A DNA stretch of 40,487 bases from Gammaproteobacteria bacterium (GCA_016874095.1 VGVH01000022.1:1-40487); one strand, 5' to 3'. Shown: positions 8,512-18,819, counted from the first letter of the stretch. Translations and numbers: made by a program. Notes: generated by a model from the sequence alone, not told the origin.

Positions 8512-10103
8512 GCTTCGACCTCATCATCGTCGGCGGCGGCATCAACGGTGCCGGCGTCGCCCGTGACGCGGCGCTGCGCGGTTTCAGGGTCTGCCTCCTC
8601 GAGCAGGCTGATTTCTGCCACTCGACCTCGCGCTGGTGCAGCCGCCTGATCCACGGCGGCCTGCGCTACCTGGAGCATGCGGAGTTCGGCCTGGTGCGCG
8701 AGTCGCTGGCGGAACGCGAGACGCTGCTCGCCACCGCACCGCACCTGGTGCGGCCGCTCCCGCTGCTGGTGCCGGTCTACGAGAAAGCCCGCCGTGGCGC
8801 GCTGACGATCCGTGCCGGCATGTGGCTCTATGATCTCCTGTCGGCCGACAAGTCGCTGCCGACGCACCGCATGCTCGATGCCGCCGGCGCGCGCGAGGCC
8901 TGCCCAGGCATTGCAGCGGAAGGGCTTGCGGCGGCGGCACTGTATTACGACGGGCAGTTGACCTTCCCCGAGCGCCTGGTGATCGAGAACCTGCTCGATG
9001 CCCGCAATGCAGGCGCGGAACTGCACGCCTATACCCGGGCGGAGCGCGTGCTGGTTGAAGCAGGGCGCGTGATCGGCGTGATCGCGCGTGACCTGAGGAC
9101 CGACGAGACCGCTACGCTGCGCGCGCCGCTGGTGGTGAACGCGACCGGTCCCTGGGTGGACCAGCTGCTCGGCACGCTGGCGGGACGACGCCCGCGCCGG
9201 TTAATCGGCGGTTCGCGCGGCGCGCATCTCGTCGTGGACGCGTTGCCGGGGCTCGCCGACACAGCCTGCTACTCCGAGGCCGCGAGCGACGGCCGCCCAT
9301 TTTTCATCCTGCCCTGGAACGGCATGACGCTGATCGGCACTACGGACATCGCGAGCACGGGTGACCCCGACGAGTCCATCGCGACCGAAGCCGAAATCGA
9401 TTATCTGATCGCCGAAGCGCGGCGCCTGTTTCCGGATTCGGGCATCAGCCGGGAGCACGTGCGCTACGTCTACTCGGGCGTGCGGCCGCTGCCGTTCGTG
9501 ACCGCGCGCGAGCAGGCCTCCATCACGCGACGCCACCTGATCCGCCACCACCGCACCGTGGCGCGCGGCCTGTACTCGGTCATCGGCGGCAAGCTCACGA
9601 CCTACCGCAGCCTCGCCGAGGAAGTCGTCAACCGGCTCGCGCGCAAGCTCCGCCGCGACACGCAGGACTGCGAGACGGCGACGCGGCCGCTGCCCGGTGC
9701 GTCAAAGGATTCAGGCTTCGGGACGAAGAGCCTCCTCGGTGCCGGCACGGTCTCGTCGCAAACCGCGGCCCGGCTGGCTGCGCTCTACGGCACCCGTGCA
9801 GGGATCGTCGTTGCGCTTGCGAAGGACAACCGCGATCTCGCCACGGTGGTGTGCGAGCACAGCGGCGCGATCGCCGCGGAATTCATCCACGCCTTCGAGT
9901 CCGACCTCGCCACGAGTTTCGCCGACGCCCTGATGCGCCGCACGATGCTCGGCCTCAACGCTGACCTCGGTGCCGCCGCGCTGGAACCCGCGCTGGCGAT
10001 CACGGCCCGGCATCGCGGCTGGGACGCCGCACGGGTGGCGGAAGAGCGGCGGGTGGTAGAGAGGGAGAGGGCGGCGCTCAGGGTGCCTTCTCACGCTCAC
10101 TGA
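8508..10103 (+). CDS. glpD: FAD-dependent glycerol-3-phosphate dehydrogenase, start codon unclear
   Basis: This membrane-associated flavoprotein oxidises glycerol 3-phosphate to dihydroxyacetone phosphate and passes electrons to quinone. The FAD-binding stretch FDLIIVGGGINGAG begins at 8514. It is followed by SRLIHGGLRYLE, IGTTDIA, the late FAD motif VIGGKLTTYRS and the C-terminal DAO_C domain. No ATG, GTG or TTG lies in frame between the upstream stop at 8382-8384 and the FAD motif. The first conventional start, GTG at 8694, would delete the FAD site. CTG at 8508 gives 531 residues and is used here. A missing base that fuses it to the ATG at 8434, or to the GTG at 8497, is equally possible. 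The function call is firm; the 5' end is not. The gene overlaps the converging gene by seven bases. Confidence 0.88.
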   Translation: MSFDLIIVGGGINGAGVARDAALRGFRVCLLEQADFCHSTSRWCSRLIHGGLRYLEHAEFGLVRESLAERETLLATAPHLVRPLPLLVPVYEKARRGALTIRAGMWLYDLLSADKSLPTHRMLDAAGAREACPGIAAEGLAAAALYYDGQLTFPERLVIENLLDARNAGAELHAYTRAERVLVEAGRVIGVIARDLRTDETATLRAPLVVNATGPWVDQLLGTLAGRRPRRLIGGSRGAHLVVDALPGLADTACYSEAASDGRPFFILPWNGMTLIGTTDIASTGDPDESIATEAEIDYLIAEARRLFPDSGISREHVRYVYSGVRPLPFVTAREQASITRRHLIRHHRTVARGLYSVIGGKLTTYRSLAEEVVNRLARKLRRDTQDCETATRPLPGASKDSGFGTKSLLGAGTVSSQTAARLAALYGTRAGIVVALAKDNRDLATVVCEHSGAIAAEFIHAFESDLATSFADALMRRTMLGLNADLGAAALEPALAITARHRGWDAARVAEERRVVERERAALRVPSHAH

Positions 10104-10459
10104 TCCGCAGCAGCCTCTGATCCATCCCCCGACAGCGCCGGCTCGTCGGCAAAGGTGATGCCCTGGCGTCGCAGTTGTTCGACGACCACGGTGGCGTTGG
10201 CGTTGCCGCTGCGGGCGATGGCGTTCAAGCCGCCGGAGAGCTTTTGCAGGGCTTCGCGGACCTTTTCGGATTGCTCGATCTGCGGCTGCTGGCTTTCCAT
10301 GCTCTCGGAGAGGAACCGCCGCTCGCCGATGAGCTGCCAGGTCTGGAATGCCGACCAGCCGGCCACCGCGAGCGCGATCAGCAGGGCGGGCAGGAAGATG
10401 CTGTGCTTCGCGGGCTCCTTCATGGCCCGGGCCACACCCGTTGGTGTTTCGTCTGTCAT
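10097..10459 (-). CDS. Small single-pass membrane protein, second of a related pair
   Basis: The 120 residues contain one membrane segment (about 20-41) after a short charged N-terminus, then a Gln/Glu-rich, probably coiled-coil region (about 45-75) and a small C-terminal part ending near QGITFADE. The layout and the C-terminal pattern (leucine-rich helix, QGI, hydrophobic, Phe, Asp/Ala) resemble the gene just upstream, with which it overlaps by four bases (ATGA). The two look like a tandem duplication that has diverged. I know no named family. Location would be inner membrane with the coiled coil outside. It is the last gene of a group beginning with icd, and its end overlaps glpD. Confidence 0.7.
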   Translation of the reverse strand: MTDETPTGVARAMKEPAKHSIFLPALLIALAVAGWSAFQTWQLIGERRFLSESMESQQPQIEQSEKVREALQKLSGGLNAIARSGNANATVVVEQLRRQGITFADEPALSGDGSEAAADQ

Positions 10460-10746
10460 TGCAGTCCTCCCTGGCCGGCGGCATCGAAGTTGATGCTGAT
10501 GCCCTGCGCTGACAGGAGGTCACGCAGCTCCCCGTCCTGCGTCCGCACGGCCCGATTGGCCAGTTCCTGCGCGAGCTGCTTGTAGAGCTGCTCCAGCTGG
10601 ATGCTCTGCTGGATGAACTGGCTGCGGTTCTGCGCTTCCTGCCGCGCGCGGGTGTTGTCGTTCACCAGCAGCGCGTTCGCCACTGCCAGCAGCAGCGCGA
10701 TCATGCCGATGATCGACAGGGTCCAGAACTCTTCGGTCTTCAACAT
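10456..10746 (-). CDS. Small single-pass membrane protein, first of a related pair
   Basis: The 96 residues have a membrane segment at about 9-28, followed by a long Gln/Glu/Arg-rich helix (about 32-75) likely to be a coiled coil, and a short tail with AQGISINFD. A clear ribosome site AAGGAG lies 7 bases before the ATG and directly after the icd stop codon, so it is translated from the icd transcript. It overlaps the next gene by ATGA. The pair probably acts as a hetero-oligomer in the inner membrane, but this is inferred only from layout and likeness. No enzyme motif is visible. Confidence 0.7.
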   Translation of the reverse strand: MLKTEEFWTLSIIGMIALLLAVANALLVNDNTRARQEAQNRSQFIQQSIQLEQLYKQLAQELANRAVRTQDGELRDLLSAQGISINFDAAGQGGLQ

Positions 10747-10758
10747 GAGGTCTGCTCC

Positions 10759-12057
<1,299 letters not shown>

Positions 12058-12132
12058 GGACGGGGACTCCCTGAAAACGGCCGCCAATTATCGGGATTTT
12101 GCCCGACCGCCACAACCCGCGCGCCGGTTGAA

Positions 12133-14187
12133 TCAGAAGCTGCGCCAGCCCAGTTCCAGATAGAGCTCCCGCTCGCGCCCCGGAAAATAGCGCCAGGCGC
12201 CGGGGGCGGGGAAGCTGACGAAGTCGGCGCGCTCGGCGTAGCGCTTGTCGGCGAGGTTGTTGAGGCGCACTGACAGCGACCAGTTTTCGTCGATCTCCCA
12301 GCCCGAGCGCAGGTTGAGCAGATTGTGTCCGCTGTACTCGTGCTCGTTGGCTGCGTCTATCCAGTGATCGCCGACGTGCACCCACTCAAGTTCCGCGCCG
12401 AACGGTTCGTTGTCGAAACCCAGGCGCGCGCCCGCCAGTGTGCGCGGCGCGGTATCGACGTCGTTGCCGTCCACGATCAGCTCGCCGCCCGGACTGGTGG
12501 CGTCGAAGGCGTAGGTCTGCTTCGACCAGCTGGCGGCAAGCGCGCCGTACCAGCCCGATTCGAGCGCGAAGCCGGCTTCCAGTTCGACGCCGCGATGGCG
12601 CGTGCTGCCGTTGCTGACATTGTTGCGCCCGGAGTCCTGCAGGATCACGTCGCGTTTCTTCATCGCGTAGGCTGCGAGGCTCGCGCGGAACGTGGTGCCG
12701 GCCCATTTGAGTCCGGCCTCTGCGCTGTCCAGCGTCTCGCTGTCGAGGTCTGCCACCGACTGCTGCGCCTGCAGGCGATAGAGTTCGGTCGCCTGCGGCG
12801 GACGGAAGCCGTGCACGAGCTGCAGGTAGGAAGACAGCCCGGGCGTCCAGGCATAGCGCAGCCCGAGATTCGGCGCGACGTTCAGGAACTCGTCGTCGCG
12901 GTCGGCGGGCCGGCTGTAGCGGCACGGCGCCGGCGTGCAGGGCGTGCCGTCGGCCTGCGTGTTGCCGTCGATCATGCGGTTGTCGTATTCGTAGCGCATG
13001 ATTTCGCCGCGCAGCCCCGCCTGCAGCGTGAGGCGGTCGCCGAAGGGCCACTCGATCTGGGCGAAGGGAGCAATGAGGGCCGAGCGCACGTCGTAGTCGT
13101 AGTGGGCGCCCTGCGGCAGGCTGCCGTTCGGACCGGGGTTGTCCTGGAATTCTTCGAGATAACCGCTCGCCAGTTCCACATCGAGGCCCGAGGTCAGCGT
13201 GCCCGACCCGAGCGAGCTGCGCCGTGCGAGCATCAGCCCGCCGCTGACCTGGCCGTTTTCCTCGCGCGGCTGGCCGGGGAGGAAGTGCTGCAGGAAATCC
13301 ATCGCCGAGCGGCGCAGGTAGAAGCGGAAGTCGGTGCCGGCCCAGGGATGATCGGCGGCCGGCGTGAACTGCGCGGTGAAACGCTGGCTGTCGGCGTCGC
13401 GATAGGCTTCCGGATTGAGGTTGTCTGCTCGCAGGTCCTCGTCCTCGTAGGCACGGTATCCCGTGATGAAGCCGGCGGTCTCCTGGTCGAGCCAGCTCGC
13501 CGCAACGCTGAATTGCCAGGTGCCGTTGTCGGCGGCGTGGTCGATCTTCGCGAAGCCCTTGCCTTGCTCGTAGCCGGCATCGGCACGGAAGTCCGCGTCG
13601 TGATCCAGCGTGATGCCCGCGACCGCCGGCTTGCCGCCGACCATGCCCCGTCGCATGACGTTCAGCCGCCAGTACGAGTTCAGTCCGGCCTCGAGGCTGG
13701 TCGCTGATCCTGCGGGACCTGCGGTCCCCGGCAGCAGAACGTTCAGCGTGCCGTGCAGGCCATTCGCGCCGTACAGCGCGTTCGCCGGCCCGCGGATGAC
13801 CTCTATGCTGTCGGCGAGCGAGGTGACGCTCTCGAACAGCCCGTTCACGTTGCAGAATCCCGCGGGCCTGAGCGGCACGCCGTCCTCGAGCATCAGGAAA
13901 GCGCCGCAGGATCCAGGGCCGGTCAGCACCGGCGAGCGGATCGATGGCAGGCTTTCCTGCTCGGTGCCGCGCGCGATCCAGGCGCCGGGCACGGCGACGC
14001 CGATCTCGGCCGGATGAGTGTGGCCTTGGCGGGCGAGTTCGTCGGCGTCGAGGCGGGTCGTGTTGCCGATCAGCTGGTCTTCCGGCTGGGCGCTGCGCGC
14101 GGCGGTGACGACGATTTCCGGCGTCGCCGCGGTGGCGGCAGACAACCAGGGCAGCAGCAGGCAGCCGAGTCGCAGGCAGTGGCGCAT
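12133..14187 (-). CDS. TonB-dependent outer-membrane receptor
   Basis: The protein has 684 residues: a signal peptide of about 20 residues ending near ATAA, a TonB-box-like PEIVVTAAR just after it, a plug domain (about 35-150, with IEVIRGPANALYGANG), and a 22-strand type barrel ending in the terminal Phe typical of outer-membrane proteins. Two plug cysteines (GSCGAF and GFCNVNG) could form a disulfide. The family imports siderophores, vitamin B12, metals or sugars; the ligand is not visible here, and no siderophore, cobalamin or sugar gene lies beside it. It is the last gene of a minus-strand group, its ATG overlapping the preceding stop by one base (TGATG), after a small unknown gene and a RIO-like kinase. 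Confidence 0.93.
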   Translation of the reverse strand: MRHCLRLGCLLLPWLSAATAATPEIVVTAARSAQPEDQLIGNTTRLDADELARQGHTHPAEIGVAVPGAWIARGTEQESLPSIRSPVLTGPGSCGAFLMLEDGVPLRPAGFCNVNGLFESVTSLADSIEVIRGPANALYGANGLHGTLNVLLPGTAGPAGSATSLEAGLNSYWRLNVMRRGMVGGKPAVAGITLDHDADFRADAGYEQGKGFAKIDHAADNGTWQFSVAASWLDQETAGFITGYRAYEDEDLRADNLNPEAYRDADSQRFTAQFTPAADHPWAGTDFRFYLRRSAMDFLQHFLPGQPREENGQVSGGLMLARRSSLGSGTLTSGLDVELASGYLEEFQDNPGPNGSLPQGAHYDYDVRSALIAPFAQIEWPFGDRLTLQAGLRGEIMRYEYDNRMIDGNTQADGTPCTPAPCRYSRPADRDDEFLNVAPNLGLRYAWTPGLSSYLQLVHGFRPPQATELYRLQAQQSVADLDSETLDSAEAGLKWAGTTFRASLAAYAMKKRDVILQDSGRNNVSNGSTRHRGVELEAGFALESGWYGALAASWSKQTYAFDATSPGGELIVDGNDVDTAPRTLAGARLGFDNEPFGAELEWVHVGDHWIDAANEHEYSGHNLLNLRSGWEIDENWSLSVRLNNLADKRYAERADFVSFPAPGAWRYFPGRERELYLELGWRSF

Positions 14188-14447
14188 CAGGCAGGTCGCC
14201 GCGATAAGCGTTCGATCGGTTCGAGCCGGACCGTGGGCGTATCGCTGTCGCGCGAGTAGCGGTGCCGTGCGCCCATGTCGGCCATCGCGCGATCGCGTTC
14301 CTCGCGGGTTTCGAACCAGTGCTGGGTCTGCCAGTCGCTGCCCACGAGCAGCGAGAAGAACTCACCGGCCGGTGCCGTGACGCGGATGCCGAAACGCGGC
14401 TCGCTCGAGCGCGTGCGCGTCGCGTTGTTTGGCTGGGACATTTCCAT
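14187..14447 (-). CDS. Conserved-looking 86-residue protein of unknown function
   Basis: I do not recognise this protein. It is small and soluble, with an aromatic, beta-like middle (GIRVTAPAGEFFSLLVGSDWQTQHWF) followed by an Arg/Asp-rich helix and a basic C-terminus; there is no signal peptide or membrane segment. The stop overlaps the start of the TonB receptor by one base, so the two are translationally coupled. The start could be the first Met (14447) or the Met two codons later. The central part looks like a compact beta domain that senses or binds something, but no function can be named. Confidence 0.65.
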   Translation of the reverse strand: MEMSQPNNATRTRSSEPRFGIRVTAPAGEFFSLLVGSDWQTQHWFETREERDRAMADMGARHRYSRDSDTPTVRLEPIERLSRRPA

Positions 14448-14462
14448 GGCTCGGGTGACTCC

Positions 14463-15086
14463 TCAGGGCGCAGCGATGACCGTGGCCGCCCGGCGCAGCC
14501 AGCGTGCCAGCGGGCGCATTGTTACACGCCAGAGGCGCGAGGCAGCACTCGGGCGCTCGAGCAGCGCGCGTTCGCGCGCCGTCAGGCGGCCCGGCAGGTA
14601 GTAGCGCTTGTGCTTCAGCAGGTGGCGCAGGTCCTCGCGCGCCATCAGGCGAAAGAGGCGGCCGCGGCGCCTGTCCAGCCACGCCAGTTCGAAGTCGATG
14701 ATGGCCGCGCCGCCATCGGTTCTCACGAGCCAGTTAGGCTCCCGCGCCAGATCGTTGTGCGCGACGCCGCGCCGGTGCATGCGGCCGAGAGCGCGCCGCG
14801 CCGAGCGGAACCAGGCGATGTCGGTCGCCGGCGCGTCCTGCAGCGCCGCGCCGGGAATGGCACTGCGCTGCAGGCGGCGGCCGTCCCAGCTGACGAACGC
14901 CGGAAAAGCGGGGTCGCCCGCGAGATGCTCGAGGATGCGCGCCTCGCGCCGCGCGAGGTAGCGGGCGAGCGGGCGGAGCCACCAGGCCGCAGCCTGCGTG
15001 TCGCGCAGCATGAGGCCGGCGTCCGCCGGGCTCGTGACGACCGGTCCCAGTAGCTTGCCGCGGGCGTTTCGCCGCTGCCTGGCCAT
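14463..15086 (-). CDS. RIO-like protein kinase
   Basis: The 207-residue protein has the core of a small eukaryotic-like or RIO-type kinase. The catalytic loop is AHNDLAREPNWLV (HxD...N), followed by the metal-binding motif IIDFELA, which takes the place of DFG. The region before it is short, with RREARILEHL as the probable helix carrying the glutamate. After it comes an Arg-rich part with EDLRHLLKHKRYYLP. Family knowledge places such proteins among bacterial kinases of uncertain substrate, related to lipopolysaccharide kinases. The start at 15086 is chosen by the start of similarity; the frame is open farther upstream, which would run into the divergent gene. It heads a group with the 86-aa protein and a TonB receptor. 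Confidence 0.75.
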   Translation of the reverse strand: MARQRRNARGKLLGPVVTSPADAGLMLRDTQAAAWWLRPLARYLARREARILEHLAGDPAFPAFVSWDGRRLQRSAIPGAALQDAPATDIAWFRSARRALGRMHRRGVAHNDLAREPNWLVRTDGGAAIIDFELAWLDRRRGRLFRLMAREDLRHLLKHKRYYLPGRLTARERALLERPSAASRLWRVTMRPLARWLRRAATVIAAP

Positions 15087-15135
15087 GTCAGTAACCCATT
15101 GAAATAAAAAGCCAAAAGACCGGCTGCAGCAGCAC

Positions 15136-18100
15136 ATGATAGGCGCTCCGCCGGATTCGGGCGAGAATCTCCCGGGACTACGGCCTGCGGGGACGGCGGT
15201 GAACAGGGCGGGACTGCGCATAGTCGGCGGACCACCGGACGCCCGGCGCCCGGTGTACGTCGCGCGCGAGGCCGACGCAGCCCTGGCCGCGGCAATCGCC
15301 GCGGGCCACCACTGTCATGTGCTGGCGCCCAGCGGTACCGGCAAGACGCAGCTTGCCCGCCAGGCCGTGGAACGGTTGCGGGAATCGGGCACCCAGATCG
15401 CCTGGGTCGACCTCGACGCGCTAGGCAGCCGCAACGTCGCGGGCGACCCGGGCCGTTGGTACTACAGCTTTGCCTGGCGGGTGGTGCGCGAGCTGCGACT
15501 GCGCCAGGACATGAATGCCTGGTGGCAGGACCGCGCGAACCTCACTCTGCGGCAGAGGCTGCGCGATTTCTTCCTCGAGCTGGTACTGGCAGGCACGCGG
15601 CAGGAGGTGGTCGTCGTCATCGATCACCTCGAGGCAGTCCAGTCCCAGCGCGCGGCCTGGGAGATCTTCGACGCCATCCGTGCCTGCCACGACGCGCGCG
15701 TGAACGAACCGGACTGCCAGCGGCTCAGCTTCCTGCTGCTGGGCGAGCCCGGCGCCGACCGGCTGGTCGCGCGTCGGGGAACCTCGCCGTTCGAGGTGAG
15801 CACCGCGATCGCGCTGCCGGATTTCGACCACGCCCAGACCGCGCAGCTGGCGCGGGCACTGCTGCCGCTGCCGGTGGCGGCGGCCGTCACGGACCGTGTC
15901 TGGCACTGGACCACGGGCCATCCCTACCTCACGCACCGGCTGCTCGCGTCGCTGGCGCCACGCATCGCTGCGGTGGACGGCAACGGCTGGGAACAAGCGG
16001 TGGACGACAGCGTCGGCCAGCTCTTCATCAGCCGCGCGGCGACGCGCGACGAGCCACATCTCGCCGGTCTGGCCGCGCGCGTGCAGCGGGCCGGGCCGCT
16101 GCGCGCGGAGCGCCTCACGCTGTGCGGGAAGCTGGCCAAGGGCGTGCGCGTCGCGACGGACACGCAGCGCTTCGCGCAGCGTGACCTCGTCGAGTGGGGG
16201 GTCGCCATCGACGATGAAGGCGAGCTGGTTCACCGCAATGCCGTCTACCGCGGCGCCTTCACGGCGTTGTGGGCCAACCGCCTGTTGCCGCTGACGGCGC
16301 GCAGCGTCGCTGCGGTCGTCGCCGCACTGCTCGTGATCATCCTTGCCGTGCCGATCGTCTACAGCCAGTACCTGCCGCGGCCGTGGGTGCACACGCTGGC
16401 GTCGGCCGACAGCGACTATGAGTCGGCGCGCCTGGCGTGGCAGCGACTGGGGCTACTGCCGGGATTCGGCACGATGGCGGACCGGCTCTACGGGCAGTAC
16501 CTCGTGGAGCGCAGCGGTCGGGCGACGCGCCTGGCCGAGGTCGAACGGCTTGCCGCGGAGCTCGAGCGCCTGCCCCACGGCGGTGCCGGCACGGAGAAAC
16601 TGCGCGCGGCGTTCTGGGACCGCCGCGCGAACGCGATGGCGGCGCGCGGCGATCGCGATGCCGCCGTCGTCTATGCGCTCGAGGCGCTGGAGCAGTCGTC
16701 TCCCGCCCGTCGTGCGCGGTTGCGGGAGCTGCTCTTCCCCGGCTTCCGCCGCCTGGCCGGGACGATCCGGCCGGCCGCCGCGCTGGTCGATCTCGAGGCC
16801 GATCCCGTCGCAGGGCTCGTGACGCTGCTCGACGCGAACCACGAGCTGTCGGTCTGGCGCGTCGGGCCCGGGGAACCCCAGCGCCAGCAGCGCCTGCAGC
16901 TGGCGGCACCGGGTGAGGCCGACCATCGCGCCTTGCTCGGTCCGGCCGGCCGCCTCGCGCTGTCCTGGCGCGCGGGCGCTGCTCCTGACGCGCGCATCGC
17001 GGTGCATGAAGTCGCCACGGATCGCATCGTCGCCACCATCCGCCAGCCGCCGGGCTTGAGAACGCTGCGCTTCGTGCTCGGCGGCACGGCGCTGCTGCTT
17101 GCCACCGACGCCGACCTGCGCCTTCACGAAACGACCAGCGGACGACTCCTCTGGCGGCGTGACGACATCCTGGGCGACATCGTCGGCATCGAGATGGCTG
17201 ACAACGGCCGCTACGCGCTGCTGCGACCGGCGACCGTTGCCGCGACGGGCTGGCTGGTCGACTTGCAGCGGCAGGAGCTGCGGCCGCTGCGGTTGCCGGT
17301 CGGCGGCGCACTGGCGCTCGATCCGCTCGGCCGGCGCATTGCGCTGGCGGCCGGTACCGATGCGGTCGAGGTGCAGGACGTCGCGGGGGGCGTGTCGATC
17401 CGCTGTCAGCTGAGCGCGCCGGTCACCTCGCTGCGTTTCGATCCGACCGGCCGCTGGCTGCTGGCAATAACAGCCGATGCGCGCCTCGTGGCCCTGGCGG
17501 TCGACGCAGGATGTCGCCGGATCATCGAGCGGGAAGGGGTGCGCCGCTGGCTCACCGCGTTCGCGCTCGACGGCTCCATGCTTGCAGCGGGCAACCTCAG
17601 CCGCGGACTCGAGCTGATCGAGCTGCCGTCCGGACGCCGCCTCGGCTCGTCGCTGCAGCCGGGCATGGCCGGCGCGGGCGCGGCGCCGGGTTCGCGGGCC
17701 GCAATGCCGCGCGTCATTCCGTCGATGGGTCTCGCGCTGACCTACGACGGGCGCAAGGCGGTAAAGCTCTGGTCGCTCCGCCAGGCCGGCGGCGTGGAGA
17801 CGCCGCACGAACCAGGTGCGGCCCAGTTTTTGGTTGCACCGGACGGGCGGACCGCAGCGCTCGGCGGCTCGGATGGAAACGTGGCGCTCCTGCCGCTGAC
17901 GCCCGGGCCTGCCCGGGCTGCCGCGGCGGCGCAGCTGCCAGGTGCACACGTCGCAGCGGTAACGCGGCTCGCTTTCGACGCGGCAGGCAGTCTCGTGGCC
18001 AGCGGCGCGCTCGATGGCAGCGTGATCGTTCGCGATGTCGCGAGCGGCGCCGCGCGCGGGCGTATCGCCGCGCACGACGACGGCGCCATCACCGCGCTGC

Positions 18101-18789
18101 GGTTCCTGCCGGGTTCGCGCCTGCTCGTCACGGCCTCGGCGCGGTCGGTGCGCATCGTTGACCTCCCGGGCACCATCCGCGCGCGACTGCCGGTCACGGG
18201 TCAGCCGCCCTCACTCGCGGTGGACGCCGATGGTCGCCTGGTCTACGTCGGCGGCGACGGCGATGGCGTGACCCGCTGGGACTGGCGCAGCGGGCAGTCC
18301 GAGTCGGTCGTGCCGGCGTCCTTTCGCGTGCGCACGCTGGGACTGAGCGACGACGGCCGCCTGCTCGCGACGGCCGGTGCCGATCGCGTCGTGCGCATCT
18401 GGCCGGCCGGTGCCGCGTCTGCGTTGCGCCAGTCGTGGACGGTTCCCGCCATGGTGGAGTCCCTGTGGTTCGATGCGCCTGGCCGGCGGCTGTGGTTGAA
18501 GGCCGGTGCCTGGGTCACGCGGCTGGAGGTCGGCCCCGACGGTCTTTCGTCGCCAGACACGCGGCCGCTGCCCGATCCCGATACGCGGATCACCCGGCTC
18601 GCCGATGGCAGCGGCATCCTGCTCGTCGCCCGCGCAGCGAGCGCCGATCCGTTACTGTTCAGCCTGCCGGCGGGCGGCTCCTGGGCGCCGCCGGCCGGCG
18701 ATGCGGCGGCGATTCCCGCGACCGCGATCCGTTCGCGGCTCGCTCTGGAGATCGGCTCGGACGGGGAACTGCGCGCGATCGAGCGATGA
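15136..18789 (+). CDS. Membrane AAA_35 (STAND-like) ATPase with WD40 propeller
   Basis: The protein has 1217 residues. Residues about 38-290 match the AAA_35 domain: YVAREAD, Walker A APSGTGKT (64-71), the family signature GRWYYSFAWRVVRELRL, Walker B EVVVVID (157-163) and the TGHPYLTHRLL sensor stretch. A winged-helix-like part follows (about 290-380), then one membrane segment (about 388-411). The remaining 800 residues form a helical neck and one or two beta-propellers, with clear WD40 repeats near 930-1110 (for example VASGALDGSVIVRDV and LATAGADRVVRIW). The ATPase would lie inside and the propeller outside the membrane. Such NTPases act as sensors or scaffolds; no effector domain is seen. 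GTG at 15199 is another possible start. It is divergent from the RIO-like kinase with only 49 bases between. Confidence 0.85.
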   Translation: MIGAPPDSGENLPGLRPAGTAVNRAGLRIVGGPPDARRPVYVAREADAALAAAIAAGHHCHVLAPSGTGKTQLARQAVERLRESGTQIAWVDLDALGSRNVAGDPGRWYYSFAWRVVRELRLRQDMNAWWQDRANLTLRQRLRDFFLELVLAGTRQEVVVVIDHLEAVQSQRAAWEIFDAIRACHDARVNEPDCQRLSFLLLGEPGADRLVARRGTSPFEVSTAIALPDFDHAQTAQLARALLPLPVAAAVTDRVWHWTTGHPYLTHRLLASLAPRIAAVDGNGWEQAVDDSVGQLFISRAATRDEPHLAGLAARVQRAGPLRAERLTLCGKLAKGVRVATDTQRFAQRDLVEWGVAIDDEGELVHRNAVYRGAFTALWANRLLPLTARSVAAVVAALLVIILAVPIVYSQYLPRPWVHTLASADSDYESARLAWQRLGLLPGFGTMADRLYGQYLVERSGRATRLAEVERLAAELERLPHGGAGTEKLRAAFWDRRANAMAARGDRDAAVVYALEALEQSSPARRARLRELLFPGFRRLAGTIRPAAALVDLEADPVAGLVTLLDANHELSVWRVGPGEPQRQQRLQLAAPGEADHRALLGPAGRLALSWRAGAAPDARIAVHEVATDRIVATIRQPPGLRTLRFVLGGTALLLATDADLRLHETTSGRLLWRRDDILGDIVGIEMADNGRYALLRPATVAATGWLVDLQRQELRPLRLPVGGALALDPLGRRIALAAGTDAVEVQDVAGGVSIRCQLSAPVTSLRFDPTGRWLLAITADARLVALAVDAGCRRIIEREGVRRWLTAFALDGSMLAAGNLSRGLELIELPSGRRLGSSLQPGMAGAGAAPGSRAAMPRVIPSMGLALTYDGRKAVKLWSLRQAGGVETPHEPGAAQFLVAPDGRTAALGGSDGNVALLPLTPGPARAAAAAQLPGAHVAAVTRLAFDAAGSLVASGALDGSVIVRDVASGAARGRIAAHDDGAITALRFLPGSRLLVTASARSVRIVDLPGTIRARLPVTGQPPSLAVDADGRLVYVGGDGDGVTRWDWRSGQSESVVPASFRVRTLGLSDDGRLLATAGADRVVRIWPAGAASALRQSWTVPAMVESLWFDAPGRRLWLKAGAWVTRLEVGPDGLSSPDTRPLPDPDTRITRLADGSGILLVARAASADPLLFSLPAGGSWAPPAGDAAAIPATAIRSRLALEIGSDGELRAIER

Positions 18790-18819
18790 TTTCCAGCCTG
18801 GACCTGCGGAGACCTGACC

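Noticed and set aside
12325-13707. Open frame of 460 codons antisense to the TonB receptor
   Set aside because: It has no signal, domain or ribosome site; the receptor on the other strand is certain.
16453-18075. Open frame of 540 codons on the minus strand inside the AAA_35-WD40 gene
   Set aside because: It has no domain and its composition follows from the WD40 coding strand. The plus-strand protein explains the region fully.
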